A stretch of DNA of 64,000 nucleotides from Linepithema humile. Taxonomy: Eukaryota; Arthropoda; Insecta; Hymenoptera; Formicidae. Where the stretch lies: contig NC_090129.1 of NCBI RefSeq assembly GCF_040581485.1, positions 33,342,764 through 33,406,763 on the forward strand, read 5' to 3'. A program made the position numbers and the translations under genes. The first letter of the stretch is position 1. The number at the start of each line of letters is the position of its first letter. Below the pieces are notes generated by a model. The model was not told where the DNA came from. It did not search any database and worked only from the letters and a program-made list of their open reading frames with translations. This document shows positions 11,901-21,613 of the stretch, in pieces.

Positions 11901-13504
11901 ATAGATAAGAAATATGTGATTTGATTGCAATTTTTTTATCAGACAAGATTAAAATTTTTTATCAGATGACATAGAAAGAAATTGTGCGGATGGCAAGGTC
12001 GTAAATTCAAATAGCGGATCTTGATAAACTTTGACACTCTGAGCAGAAGTGGAGTTTTAAATTTATGGCCGAGAATTATCAATAAACAGAATAAAAAGAA
12101 AGTCTACCACGTTAAACAGAATAAAAAGAAAGTGTACCACCTCAGTCAAAAGTTTTTATCGCAAGAACATTTGGCCAAAAGTATAAAAATTATTAATTTA
12201 TATAGATATTTATAAATAAATTTTGTCATAAAAATAAAATAATTATTAATTTAGTACATAATACATAATGATAAAAAATATAAAAATTAAATTAAATCTA
12301 GAACTTTCTCTTACTTTTTCTATTTTTGTTCATATTCGTCATTCATGAGATTTCAGGCTCGAGTGTAATTTTGCAAAACGACTTCGAATAAAGTGATCGT
12401 AAAATGTCTGAATATATATTGCATTGAGCTGTGATTCCCGTCGAGAAAAATAGCTCGTTCAAAATTCTCACTCGGTCCCTTCTCAGGTCATTGATGCCAA
12501 CGTATCTTATTGTTAGTCATCGAGATATCGCACGAGTACAAGTGTTCTGTCAACATATGGCTGCATCGACGATATGCCACGCGTACTAAACATGCAGTCC
12601 TGTTTGATATACTAGTTAAGACAAAGAGACAGGAAGCAGACATTAAAATAAACAAAGAAAGTTTGAGATATTTGCCTTCTGCAAATAGGAAGTCTAGAAA
12701 TTTGAAAACATTTCAAAAGAGATTATGATCAATAAATAAAACGTGCAGAAAGATAACATTAAATACACAAAATTAAACAATTTTTGGCGTAAATAAAACA
12801 TTACTTTTCAAAAAACAATTTATACTACATTTTTCGCTTTTCAGAAAAAAGTTCCACTATATTCTTCACTCAAAACTAACTGAAAAAATGGTTTTTCAAA
12901 ACTGCTTCTGATATTTAAAATTATTCCTGCATCATAAAAAAAGAATGAAAGAATATTATGTTATGAAATTGTGAACATTACAGCGAAATAACATTGTCAT
13001 TGCTTAAGAAATTTTGAAATTCATCAAAAACTTATTGTTAGCATAACTTCGCGTGTTAGTAACATCATTAATAATGTTTCAACAACTGAATAAATTTGCA
13101 AAAGAGGGATAGCTCTTTCTTTTGAAATTCAATTTTATATTAGAGAGCACGTTGAGAGCGGCTCCCCACTCTATCAAGCGCGGGAATTTGGAGGACCTTC
13201 GAGCAACTGCTTCGCGAAATTTCGTCATTCACTCACCTAGTTCGGCATAACATAGGGCTCCGATGAGCGACAAGATTCCGGAAAAGATCCAAACGAAGAG
13301 AGCCTGGCCGACGCTGCCACTGTTCCTGAGCACGCCCTTGGGCGATACGAAGATACCGGCGCCGACGATGATGCCGACGATGATCGCCACGCCGTCCCAC
13401 AGCCCCAGTTCCTTTTTCAGCTTGATACCTTCGCCGTTTGCGTCGGGCCCCGCGGCATCGGGCCGCAGGACCGTCTTTTCCGCCGGCGCCACTTTGTCCG
13501 GCAT
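5939..13504 (-). CDS. SLC7-family amino-acid transporter (LAT / y+LAT light chain)
   Basis: Eight coding exons on the minus strand join in phase: 13237-13504, 9617-9835, 9019-9289, 8611-8734, 7953-8153, 6392-6541, 6104-6281 and 5939-6000. They total 1,473 bases and 490 residues, the usual family length. The ATG at 13502-13504 precedes a short hydrophilic N-terminus. Membrane helix 1 carries GIIVGAGIFVSPKG, the unwound substrate-binding GAG motif. IPKSGGDYAY, the helix-6 segment FSYSGWNYLNF and the EELKEPYKNLPKA loop follow, with about 12 helices in all. The Cys in PGCEPP, outside helix 3/4, corresponds to the one that bonds the CD98 heavy chain (SLC3A2). The protein should exchange large neutral, or neutral and basic, amino acids at the plasma membrane. 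Fly relatives include minidiscs, JhI-21 and CG1607; which one is the ortholog is not decided here. The last exon is short, GSYKFN to KTE-stop, and was found by phase across a strong GTAAGT donor. Confidence 0.93.
6542..7952 (-). other. SLC7 gene intron between coding exons 5 and 6
   Basis: This 1.4-kb intron has no recognisable nested gene. A GC-richer patch lies at about 6890-7160; the remainder is AT-rich. Confidence 0.6.
8154..8610 (-). other. SLC7 gene intron between coding exons 4 and 5
   Basis: A 457-base intron bounded by good splice signals (GTGAGTT donor, TTTCTAG acceptor, on the minus strand). I see nothing else in it. Confidence 0.6.
9290..9616 (-). other. SLC7 gene intron between coding exons 2 and 3
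   Basis: A 327-base intron. The reading frame stays open on the minus strand upstream of the GTTCGCAG acceptor, so a naive ORF overextends exon 3. The exon boundary was set by phase and by continuity with VITCLLTVINCYNVKW. Confidence 0.6.
9836..13236 (-). other. First coding intron of the SLC7 gene, with simple repeats
   Basis: A 3.4-kb AT-rich intron. 10263-10282 is a run of four GGTCG pentamers. 12084-12140 holds two copies of a 30-base unit around ACAGAATAAAAAGAAAG. About 9989-10027 repeats AGTGAAAGGGAGA. No nested gene is recognisable. Confidence 0.55.
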
Positions 13505-14110
13505 TTTCTAGTATTTGCACACGTTGCGGAACTTACACTCCCCGTTATTTCCCGCGTTTTCACGTTTGACGATCTGCAGTAGTCAAATGTTGAACGCGGC
13601 GTGCCGCGTGGACATCGCCGGCCGCGCGTCGGCGCGTACAACGCGATCGTGCACGTGGGTAGACGGGAAGAAGGCGGAAATCCAAAACGGAAGAGAACGG
13701 CGAGAGAGAAAAATGTGAAAGACTCGTCTAGTCGCCACGTGACAAGCAACGTTCGCACGACGGACACACGTGTTCGACTGCGATATCGTTCGCGGCCAGC
13801 CGTTCTCTGCTCGACGATGTGCACTCCTCCTCTTCGCGCTCGTGAATGCGATTGTGTCGGTAAACGCCAGCTCACCACCTCTGACCGCCTCTACCCTGCA
13901 CGACGGCACGATCGAACTGGCGCGACACTGGCAGCAGAGAGTGCGACCATGCGCTCCCAGTGGCGCGGAAACGGCCGCTCCGAAATTGTGCCGGAGCGTA
14001 TTGGCATCGGCTCCGAAAATCTTGCGAATGCGGATCTTTTTCCGCGACTACACAATCTTTCTCTTGAGGCGCCTGTGAAAAATATTTACAAACAATTAAT
14101 TTAAAACGTG
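13505..14110 (-). promoter_or_regulatory. Promoter / 5' UTR region of the SLC7 transporter gene
   Basis: About 600 bases directly upstream of the transporter ATG are GC- and CpG-rich against an AT-rich background, which fits a promoter plus 5' UTR. Open frames here on both strands are long but carry no family motif and are best read as by-products of the base composition. The transcription start is not identifiable by eye. Confidence 0.4.
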
Positions 14111-15064
14111 ACAAAAAATCAAAATGTCGGAAATCGAATATTCAATTGCGAATATTCATTTAAAATAAGTTTTGTTCATTTCTCGTCGTAAGTTTTTAAT
14201 CTCCACGTGTATAAATAAAGAAAGAATATCAAATTTCCTCCAAAGTTGCGATTCAGCAAACGCAGAGTTTTGCTGTTCTATCGGATATTCTGTAGGCAAT
14301 ATGAATGTTTTTCCAGTGGAATTGCGATGAAAAACAAGGACTATAAATTACTTACGCATCGAATTCATCCACGAAAACATGAATCAACAATTTTCAATTA
14401 AATAGAAATGTTCGTAATTTGAAACCAACTTCTTTCAGCAGATTCCCAATTATAATAATATTGACAAAATGTTGATATCATTTTACGAATTTCGTATTCT
14501 TCTTTTCGACACCACTGTACTCACCTAGGTCTTACGGGTTTCAAACTTGTATTGCGTCATTCCTATGCCGAAAAGCAGACGTTCTCACACCTGTGAAAAC
14601 GGTAATGTATCCTCTGAAGCGTAGTCACGGACAAAGATAATATTCATAGCCGTACGAGCGGTAGGAGCGATAACCGGACAGGAAGTCCTGGAAAAGATAT
14701 TGGTTTGTCAAACTCGATGAAATAACGATAAAACGCGTAAATATTGATAAGATTTAATGTCATTCGTTTCTATCGCAACAATTTGAGTGATGCTTTTAAC
14801 GGATTAAAATCAGAAGTGGATGATTCTGCAATGTTAACACTTTTTGTAATAAATTCACTATCACGATCCGCGCTTATCGATTTAGCACACACAAGTCGCT
14901 ACGCGATGCGACACTCAATATGCATAAGGAAAAACGCAAAAAAAGTGATATTATGCGATTGCGATTAATTCTTTTCTAATGTAAATGTTAAAATACAATT
15001 AAAAATTAAAATTTTGTTGTATATTTTAATTTAAAAAATTTAAAGATTTGGTTATATATATATA
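14111..15064. other. AT-rich intergenic DNA left of the transposon
   Basis: No gene, RNA gene or repeat that I can support. The last bases before the transposon are a short TA run that supplies its TA target. Confidence 0.5.
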
Positions 15065-15453
15065 CACTCACCCGAAAAAAAAGCGGTACACTGAAAATGT
15101 GGGAAAAATTCATCAAATTTCAACTGACGATAACTTCGTAAATAATAAAGATAGAAAGTTCTATAAAATACGGAAATGAAGCTAAAAATCTCTACTTTAA
15201 GAATAAATTTATTTCAATGTTGCAAAATAAATTTATTGAAAATGGCGGATGACAAAGCGCGAGCATGCAAAATTGAAAAATAATGGTTCGAGTTTGCGAC
15301 GGTGCACGGTATAAACAAAAAATTGTAGCTTATTGGGATCAAAAGCGTACGAAAGTACAGAGTCTCCTCTTTAAAATGCTTTTTTATGCATCTCGATACG
15401 ATGATTTTTCGCCGAGAGATTCGCATTTGAAGAAAAAGGCAGATTCTTACTTC
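15065..15453 (+). repeat. Left terminal inverted repeat (389 bp)
   Basis: This segment is the near-exact reverse complement of 16363-16751. The few mismatches include one each in the segments at about 15173, 15207 and 15262. Its inner end, ...GATTCTTACTTC, marks where the two arms stop matching. Such length is far above the roughly 30-bp arms of classical mariner elements, although long-armed Tc1-like families are known. Confidence 0.93.
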
Positions 15454-15610
15454 AAATGCGAATCTCTCAGCGAAAAATCATCGTATCGAGATGCATAAAA
15501 AAGCATTTTAAAGAGGAGACTCTGTACTTTCGTACGCTTTTGATCCCAATAAGCTACAATTTTTTGTTTATACCGTGCACCGTCGCAAACTCAAACCATT
15601 ATTTTTCAAT
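15451..15610 (-). repeat. Third, inverted copy of a 160-bp TIR module
   Basis: 15451-15610 is the reverse complement of 15272-15431 with two mismatches by my reading (158 of 160), separated by only 19 bases. The same module recurs in the right arm at 16385-16544. The left end of the transposon is therefore a near-perfect snap-back hairpin. It looks like a rearrangement that copied part of one arm inward. Confidence 0.9.
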
Positions 15611-15812
15611 CAATTGTTTTGCATCCGAAGGAGATGTCTGCAGATCTTTTGTGATTTCTCCTCCCTGACTTTTTGTTTATGCTCGACCGCACATTGCGAG
15701 AAGAGTGCTTGATTTCTCTTGATCTTTTTCTTTCGAGACGCGTTACTTATTCGTACGACTTCGTCAAAGTAAACAATAATTAATCTTTTCGCATTGAAAT
15801 TATTGGTCAATT

Positions 15813-16445
15813 ATGGCGACGATAAGTCCTGAAAAAGCTGCTCAAGTTGTAGCGTTAATTGAAGATGGGAGAAGTCGAAGGTACGTTGCTGAGGCACTTG
15901 ATTTATCAGTGTCAACCGTGCAACGTGCTTATGCTAGGTACTTGGAGACTAATTCTGTCCAAAGAAGACCTGGTTCGGGACGTCCTCGTTGTACGAATGA
16001 AAACGATGACCGATTTATTGTTTTAAATTCATTAAGAGACAGACATCGAACGGCTGTTCAAATTCGAAACAATTTAAGAGATGTCCGCGAATGTAATGTA
16101 TCCGTTGACACTATTCGAAACAGATTAGCGGAACACGGTCTTTTTCCGCACAGGCCAGCAAATGTACCTTCGCTTATGCGTCGCCATCGCGTAACTCGAC
16201 TCAATTTTGCTGTCGAGCATGCAGGCTGGACATATGCAGAATGGAGTACCGTTCTTTTTAGCGACGAATCTCGTTTTTGTCTGTATTCTTCAGACGGACG
16301 AGAACGAGTATACCGTCGCGTTGGAGAACGATTTGCAGACTGTACTGTAAGTGAGAGGCCTAGAAGTAAGAATCTGCCTTTTTCTTCAAATGCGAATCTC
16401 TCGGCGAAAAATCATCGTATCGAGATGCATAAAAAAGCATTTTAA
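15813..16445 (+). pseudogene. Truncated Tc1-like transposase fused to TIR sequence
   Basis: The open frame gives 210 residues. Residues 1-60 form a helix-turn-helix, followed by the linker motif GSGRPR at about 54-59. A second DNA-binding helix region follows to about 130. The start of the DDE catalytic domain is present, with the first catalytic Asp in LFSDESRF at residue 151. At about residue 183 the frame runs into the right TIR, and the last 27 residues are TIR-encoded. The second Asp and the Glu of the triad are missing, so catalysis is lost while DNA binding may remain. A full-length relative would be about 340 residues. Confidence 0.9.
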
Positions 16446-16748
16446 AGAGGAGACTCTGTACTTTCGTACGCTTTTGATCCCAATAAGCTACAATTTTTTG
16501 TTTATACCGTGCACCGTCGCAAACTCGAACCATTATTTTTCAATTTTGCATGTTCGCGCTTTGTCATCCGCCATTTTCAATAAATTTATTTTGCAACATT
16601 GAAATAAATTGATTCTTAAAGTAGAGATTTTTAGCTTCATTTCCATATTTTATAGAACTTTCTATCTTTATTATTTACGAAGTTATCGTCAGTTGAAATT
16701 TGATGAATTTTTCCCACATTTTCAGTGTACCGCTTTTTTTTCGGGTGA

Positions 16749-16751
<3 letters not shown>
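16363..16751 (-). repeat. Right terminal inverted repeat (389 bp)
   Basis: Mirror copy of 15065-15453, ending TCGGGTGAGTG next to a TA microsatellite. It directly follows the truncated transposase frame, so a deletion or recombination inside the element removed the enzyme's C-terminal half right up to the TIR edge. Confidence 0.93.

Positions 16752-16789
<38 letters not shown>
16752..16789. repeat. (TA)n microsatellite at the transposon's right flank
   Basis: About 19 TA units directly abut the right end. The left flank is a shorter TA run, consistent with insertion into, or later growth of, a TA tract. Confidence 0.85.
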
Positions 16790-16791
<2 letters not shown>

Positions 16792-19700
16792 GAAATAATT
16801 AGGATTGCATAAAAAAATCTGTGAATCGTAATCAAATTTTCTTTAGAAGTAGATTTTACAGGAAAAAATTCGATAAATTTTGATTCGCCGTTACAGAATA
16901 AGAATTTAATTTTGCGCGCAATGATCTAACTCCCGTCTTCCGACTGTTCGCGTATCGCTTCACATTTCCTGTTTCGTTGATCGCAATTTTTCGAATTTTT
17001 ATTTTAATAAGCGGGAAAATACTTCTAAAGAATCACGCTACTACGAGGAATTAAAGTAAAGAATTAAAATAAAGAAGAATTATAAAAATGCAAAAAATTT
17101 GAAATTAATTTTTTCAAAATTTTAAACTTTCCACTTTCCTTAAGAAAAAAATCTCATTTAAAAATAAAAACACTATAAAATCATAAACGTTTACCTTTCG
17201 TAATAAATATTCGTCGAGAACTTTCTGCTCTTTTGCGACACTACGTTGTCATCCAATCGTCATCGGTTAATCAAATTGGATCAGATATCTCATCACCGAT
17301 TGCCGGTTGAAAAGCTGCTTGCACGTCGATTTGTTGATTACGAATCACGTAGGTAGCGAATATCAACGTACAGCATTTCGCTGTGTTCCTCGTTTTAATT
17401 AATCGCGGCACGTGCCGCTGCGGATGAAGGATCATGTTCTCTCGTGAGAAAGCATGATCGGCACGGTGCGTATGCGATACTGGAGTCAGTGATACTGAAG
17501 CGCGTCACGTCCGAGCCCTTGCGCTCTCTCGCTCGCAGAGAGTACGCATCATCATCATCGGCATTGGCGCATGCAGCCCTAAAAAAATCAACGTCAAATC
17601 GACGCGGAAAAATATTTGTAAAAGTCGAAGATGTAACATAAAAATAACGGCAGGTGACGAATACTTTCGGAAAATTCTTTTTTGAGAAAGCCTTCTTTCG
17701 ATGTGTTGCAATGCTTCATGTCGTATATAGGATGCTCCGAATGCTTCGAATGCCGAAAAGAATAACACCTGCAAAATTAATTCGTGATGTAAAAGAAAAC
17801 GACATTAAATTGTTTATCATTGCGGACTCGACGTCAAAAGGATTTGTAGATTTTACGTTGCCAGAAAAATATTTTTTTAAAGTTATCGCGAAATTCCGTT
17901 AAGAAAATTTTTGCAAGTATAATGATAATGTGTTTTATGTATGATAATGCGATTCTACTTACAGCAATGCTTCTACGCCATTGACGTCGCCAACGTACGT
18001 CCGTTTTGTTAGTGTCGTGCAACCTTCTCGTCATTATCATTGCATTATTATCGCGCTATTAGTAATGCTATGTATAGGTGTTGTTTAAATATTGCCATGA
18101 CAATTGGAGCAGTGGCAAAAATTCTTTTATGACTAATACTTGTTGCTTGAGATACAATCAGAATCCTGTAATAAATCACATTAGGAATGAGTATAAAATA
18201 TTAATAAAATCAAATTCTGTGATGTTTTAGCTTTCCCGCTATTTCCGCATTTACTAAGAGAAGATTTAAAAGCATAGACACTGTTTTGTTTTGTTCCCCA
18301 AAATAAAATTAATTTAACGATAAGTGCAATATACTGCACAATATTAAAGTTAAATTTTAATTATAATCTAATTTAGTCAAAGAAAGGTATTAGTAGGATG
18401 TAAAAATTGCATAAAACTAAAAAGGTAATGGATTATTGATAACAATATAATTTACAATAGCAGGATTTAAAAATGCTACAATTGCAAATGCGTTTGTTAT
18501 TGCATAGATATAGGGAAAATTGGATTACCAATTTTACAGTTTATTCTTGGACGGTATCTGTTTGATATTTCCACAATATATTAACAATTATTATTTTGTC
18601 AACTTGATAAAAAAATACACAAAATACTGTTATAATATTAGGACACTGGAACTCTGTCCAGATCAAAATCGATTGCAACAAAAAATATATATATATCTTT
18701 ATTTATTTGTTTATTTATTTATATTTATGTATAATAATCTATGCGGAGAATGGATCAGTATTGATAATTCTTTTTCTTGCAAAGCATATATGTACAACAT
18801 ATGTTTAGTTAGACTTTTTAATTTAATAAAGTATAAATTAAATACCACTGTCTTTTAGATCGTTTAGAAACCATTTGTTCATCGGATTGTGTATTTTATA
18901 TATCTAACATTTTCAAAATTAAGTAACATAATATAAAATATGAGATAAAATCTAAAAAAATTTTTTTAAATTTTAAATAAAGTTTAATTTTTTTAAAACA
19001 ATATGAGATAGAACTTAAACAAATTCTTCAAAATTTAAAAAAAAATTTCATTTAAAAAAAATACGGGAATTATAAATATTAGAATACAATAATTATTACA
19101 TTGCACTATTATAAGAGAAGAATTGCAAGCTTACTGATCCTGTAAAAAATATATGCACTAAAAGTAATTAAAAGGAATTGACAAGCATTCATCCGGTATT
19201 AATTCTTTTGTTCTTATAAATTTTATAATTCTTTGTATTTCTAATTGTTTTAAATATTTCTTAATCTGTTTCTACTGGTTTTTATAAAAAAAAAAAACAG
19301 GGAACTTATAGTTAAAATAGAGATGAGAATTTTGTTTTATCGTTTGCAAAGACATTATTTTAGCATTATTCTATAGAAAAGAAATAAAAACGTTTAGAAA
19401 AACATAAACATATTAAAAATAGTAGAAGATAAGAAAATATGCAAAAATTTTGAAATAAATTTTGGATTTTGAGATTAAAAGAGTTAATTTCGCGAATAAA
19501 TTCTTGTCAACCTTCTAATTCAGCCGGTTTTTTTTAAATACTCCACATAATCTAAAAAATGTACAATAATATCGATTGTATAAATGTTTGAAGCGCATAT
19601 TTACCGTGGAAGAGATACTTCCTGTTGTACAATCGATCGTTTTGTAATAACATCCACAAGAGAGTGCACAAGAGAGCAATACACTCATACATAAAATACA

Positions 19701-21080
19701 TCTTGCGTCTTGCGTTTACACATTTCTATTCACCGTAACAAAAAAGGGCACTTTTCAACATAAAAAACTATACAACACCGCGCCTTATGAAAATATTCTA
19801 CTAAAAATACAATTTTCTGAACGAATGTGCGTGCATTATTAACACTCAACCACTAATTACTTCAATGCCATTTCTATAGCAGGATCACTACTTTTAATTT
19901 TGAGAATATTAAATTTTAATTGAATCTTATTAAAAGTATAAAAATAATATCAAACTTTACTTATATCTTTGTTCTACTTTATGATATAAAAAAAAGAAGT
20001 AGGAGATATTACAAAATAGAATAAAGAATACTTTTTGACATTATAGATTTTTATCAAATTAAGTTAACTTTCACTATATTGTAGTTGAGAATTAATTTTG
20101 ACGCGTACATTAAGTGTTCGAATTGTTATAACTAAAATAAACGAAATAAATTTAAATTATTAAACTATTGTACAAATTTTGTTTAAATTATTGTCCAAAT
20201 TGAACACGATTTTTTTAAGTAAAATGATTTTTTTTACAGTACAATTGTTTTATATGACATAAACCATAGTATTTTAAAATATATATAAAAATATCATGGT
20301 GGATATTTTTAAAGAATTATCAAAAGATGCAATATATCAATTGAAGCACCGCGCGCACGTGCACGCATACACACACATATACATACACATCCTAACTATT
20401 GAAAGTGTCCTGCGTTATCGCTATATTTCAAGCAGCAACCTTGAGAAAGAATGGAATGTGTTGCATCTTTTATGGTACACAGATAACATGAACATTATAT
20501 TTTGTTAGCAATTATATGTACAAGACTTACAAATCACACCTAGTAAAAAATGACACAATCGTGTCTATTGCGCTTCGGTTTCGACTTGCTCTCCCTATAA
20601 AATCGATACGAGATCGACTCGCCTATTGTCGTCTGTCATTTATATACTCTCAAAAATTTCAAAATCCTAAAAACCAGTTCACAATTCCTGGCTTAAAGGC
20701 TCTATGGATTTATAAAAACTTTCAGATTTAAAAATCTCTAGATTTAGGAAGTTTTAAAATTTAAACATGTCGAGATCTTTAGATGCAAGAATATACAAAG
20801 TTGTAGAATTATGACTATTACAAAACAATTCTTTTATTCAACATTTTCAAATTTTGATTATCTAGAATCCTTTTAAAAAAGGGAAAAATATTAGATTTAT
20901 AAATCCAAAAACTCAATTGCTTCTAGAAACCTTGCAGCCTAAGCCTTTGTAAATCCATGCATCTGTAAGACTCTACAGCTATAACAATCTATATTACTCG
21001 TATATATAAATATATATACACACAGAGATATTTCAGAAGTCACAGAGACATGTTTCACGGATCAAAAGAAGAAAATTATA
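16790..21080. other. Long AT-rich intergenic region
   Basis: Over 4 kb with no gene I can support. A modestly GC-richer stretch lies at 17400-17660. 20690-20990 has loosely repeated phrases such as TCTAGATTTA. Short open frames (for example at 18520-18858 and 20296-20731) are low-complexity and lack family features. Confidence 0.5.
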
Positions 21081-21086
21081 GATAAG

Positions 21087-21092
21087 ATTTAT
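21087..21092 (-). terminator. Candidate poly(A) signal of the megalin gene
   Basis: TTTATT on the + strand is AATAAA on the minus strand, about 520 bases beyond the megalin stop codon. Further copies lie farther out (for example near 20831). The 3' UTR between them contains TA/CA/GT microsatellites, including a (GT)n run near 21305-21325. Confidence 0.35.
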
Positions 21093-21613
21093 TGAAAATT
21101 TATATTATAGATTTTTTTGTCTCCGCATTTTGATAGATTCCTTTTGAAACACTCTGTATATATATACTCTCCAACATTTATATGTACATATATACCTATA
21201 TATAAATGATTCTATATGTACACCTCGTGTATATGTATGTACATACGCACACATCCGTTTATACGCACACTCGCACACAAAATCATTTATCTATAAATAT
21301 ATATGTTTGTGTGTGTGTGTGTGTGATCTTGGTATTCCTTTCTTTTCGGAAACTCGAAAATCACAAAATTTTCGCATCACTAGATAAGACAGAACTTTAA
21401 ATCAATCGCCACATGTTGAAAACATTTCATTGAATAATCTGCTTAATAAATAACGTACGAGCAGCTGCAAGTAATCCGCACTATTTATGTAAAAGAGGTA
21501 AACTAATTTACGTCGTGTTCCTATATACTCTTCGCAATCGTTAAACATCTCGATCTGCGTGTTGAGTTCGAAGCACGATAGATCTGAAAGAATCTCTAAA
21601 TTAGGAATTAGTT

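Larger units (their letters stand above)
15065..16751. mobile_element. Defective Tc1-like DNA transposon with long terminal inverted repeats
   Basis: Both ends begin CACTCACCCGAAAAAAAAGC and are flanked by TA, the target dinucleotide of the IS630-Tc1-mariner superfamily. The element is 1,687 bp. Order: left TIR 15065-15453, an inverted partial TIR copy to 15610, a leader, transposase frame from 15813, right TIR 16363-16751. The TIR copies differ at only a few positions, pointing to a fairly recent insertion. The transposase is truncated, so this copy could move only with an enzyme supplied elsewhere. Confidence 0.92.

Noticed and set aside
13417..14104. Several 100-167 codon frames on both strands
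   Set aside because: They overlap one another and the SLC7 first exon and promoter. The composition is CpG-rich, and no frame shows domains.
15214..15668. Repeated 70-residue frames inside the TIR copies
   Set aside because: The same peptide appears three times only because the TIR module is copied three times. It has no transposase motif.
17444..17902. Short open frames as a small gene
   Set aside because: No family features and no consistent splice structure; probably chance.
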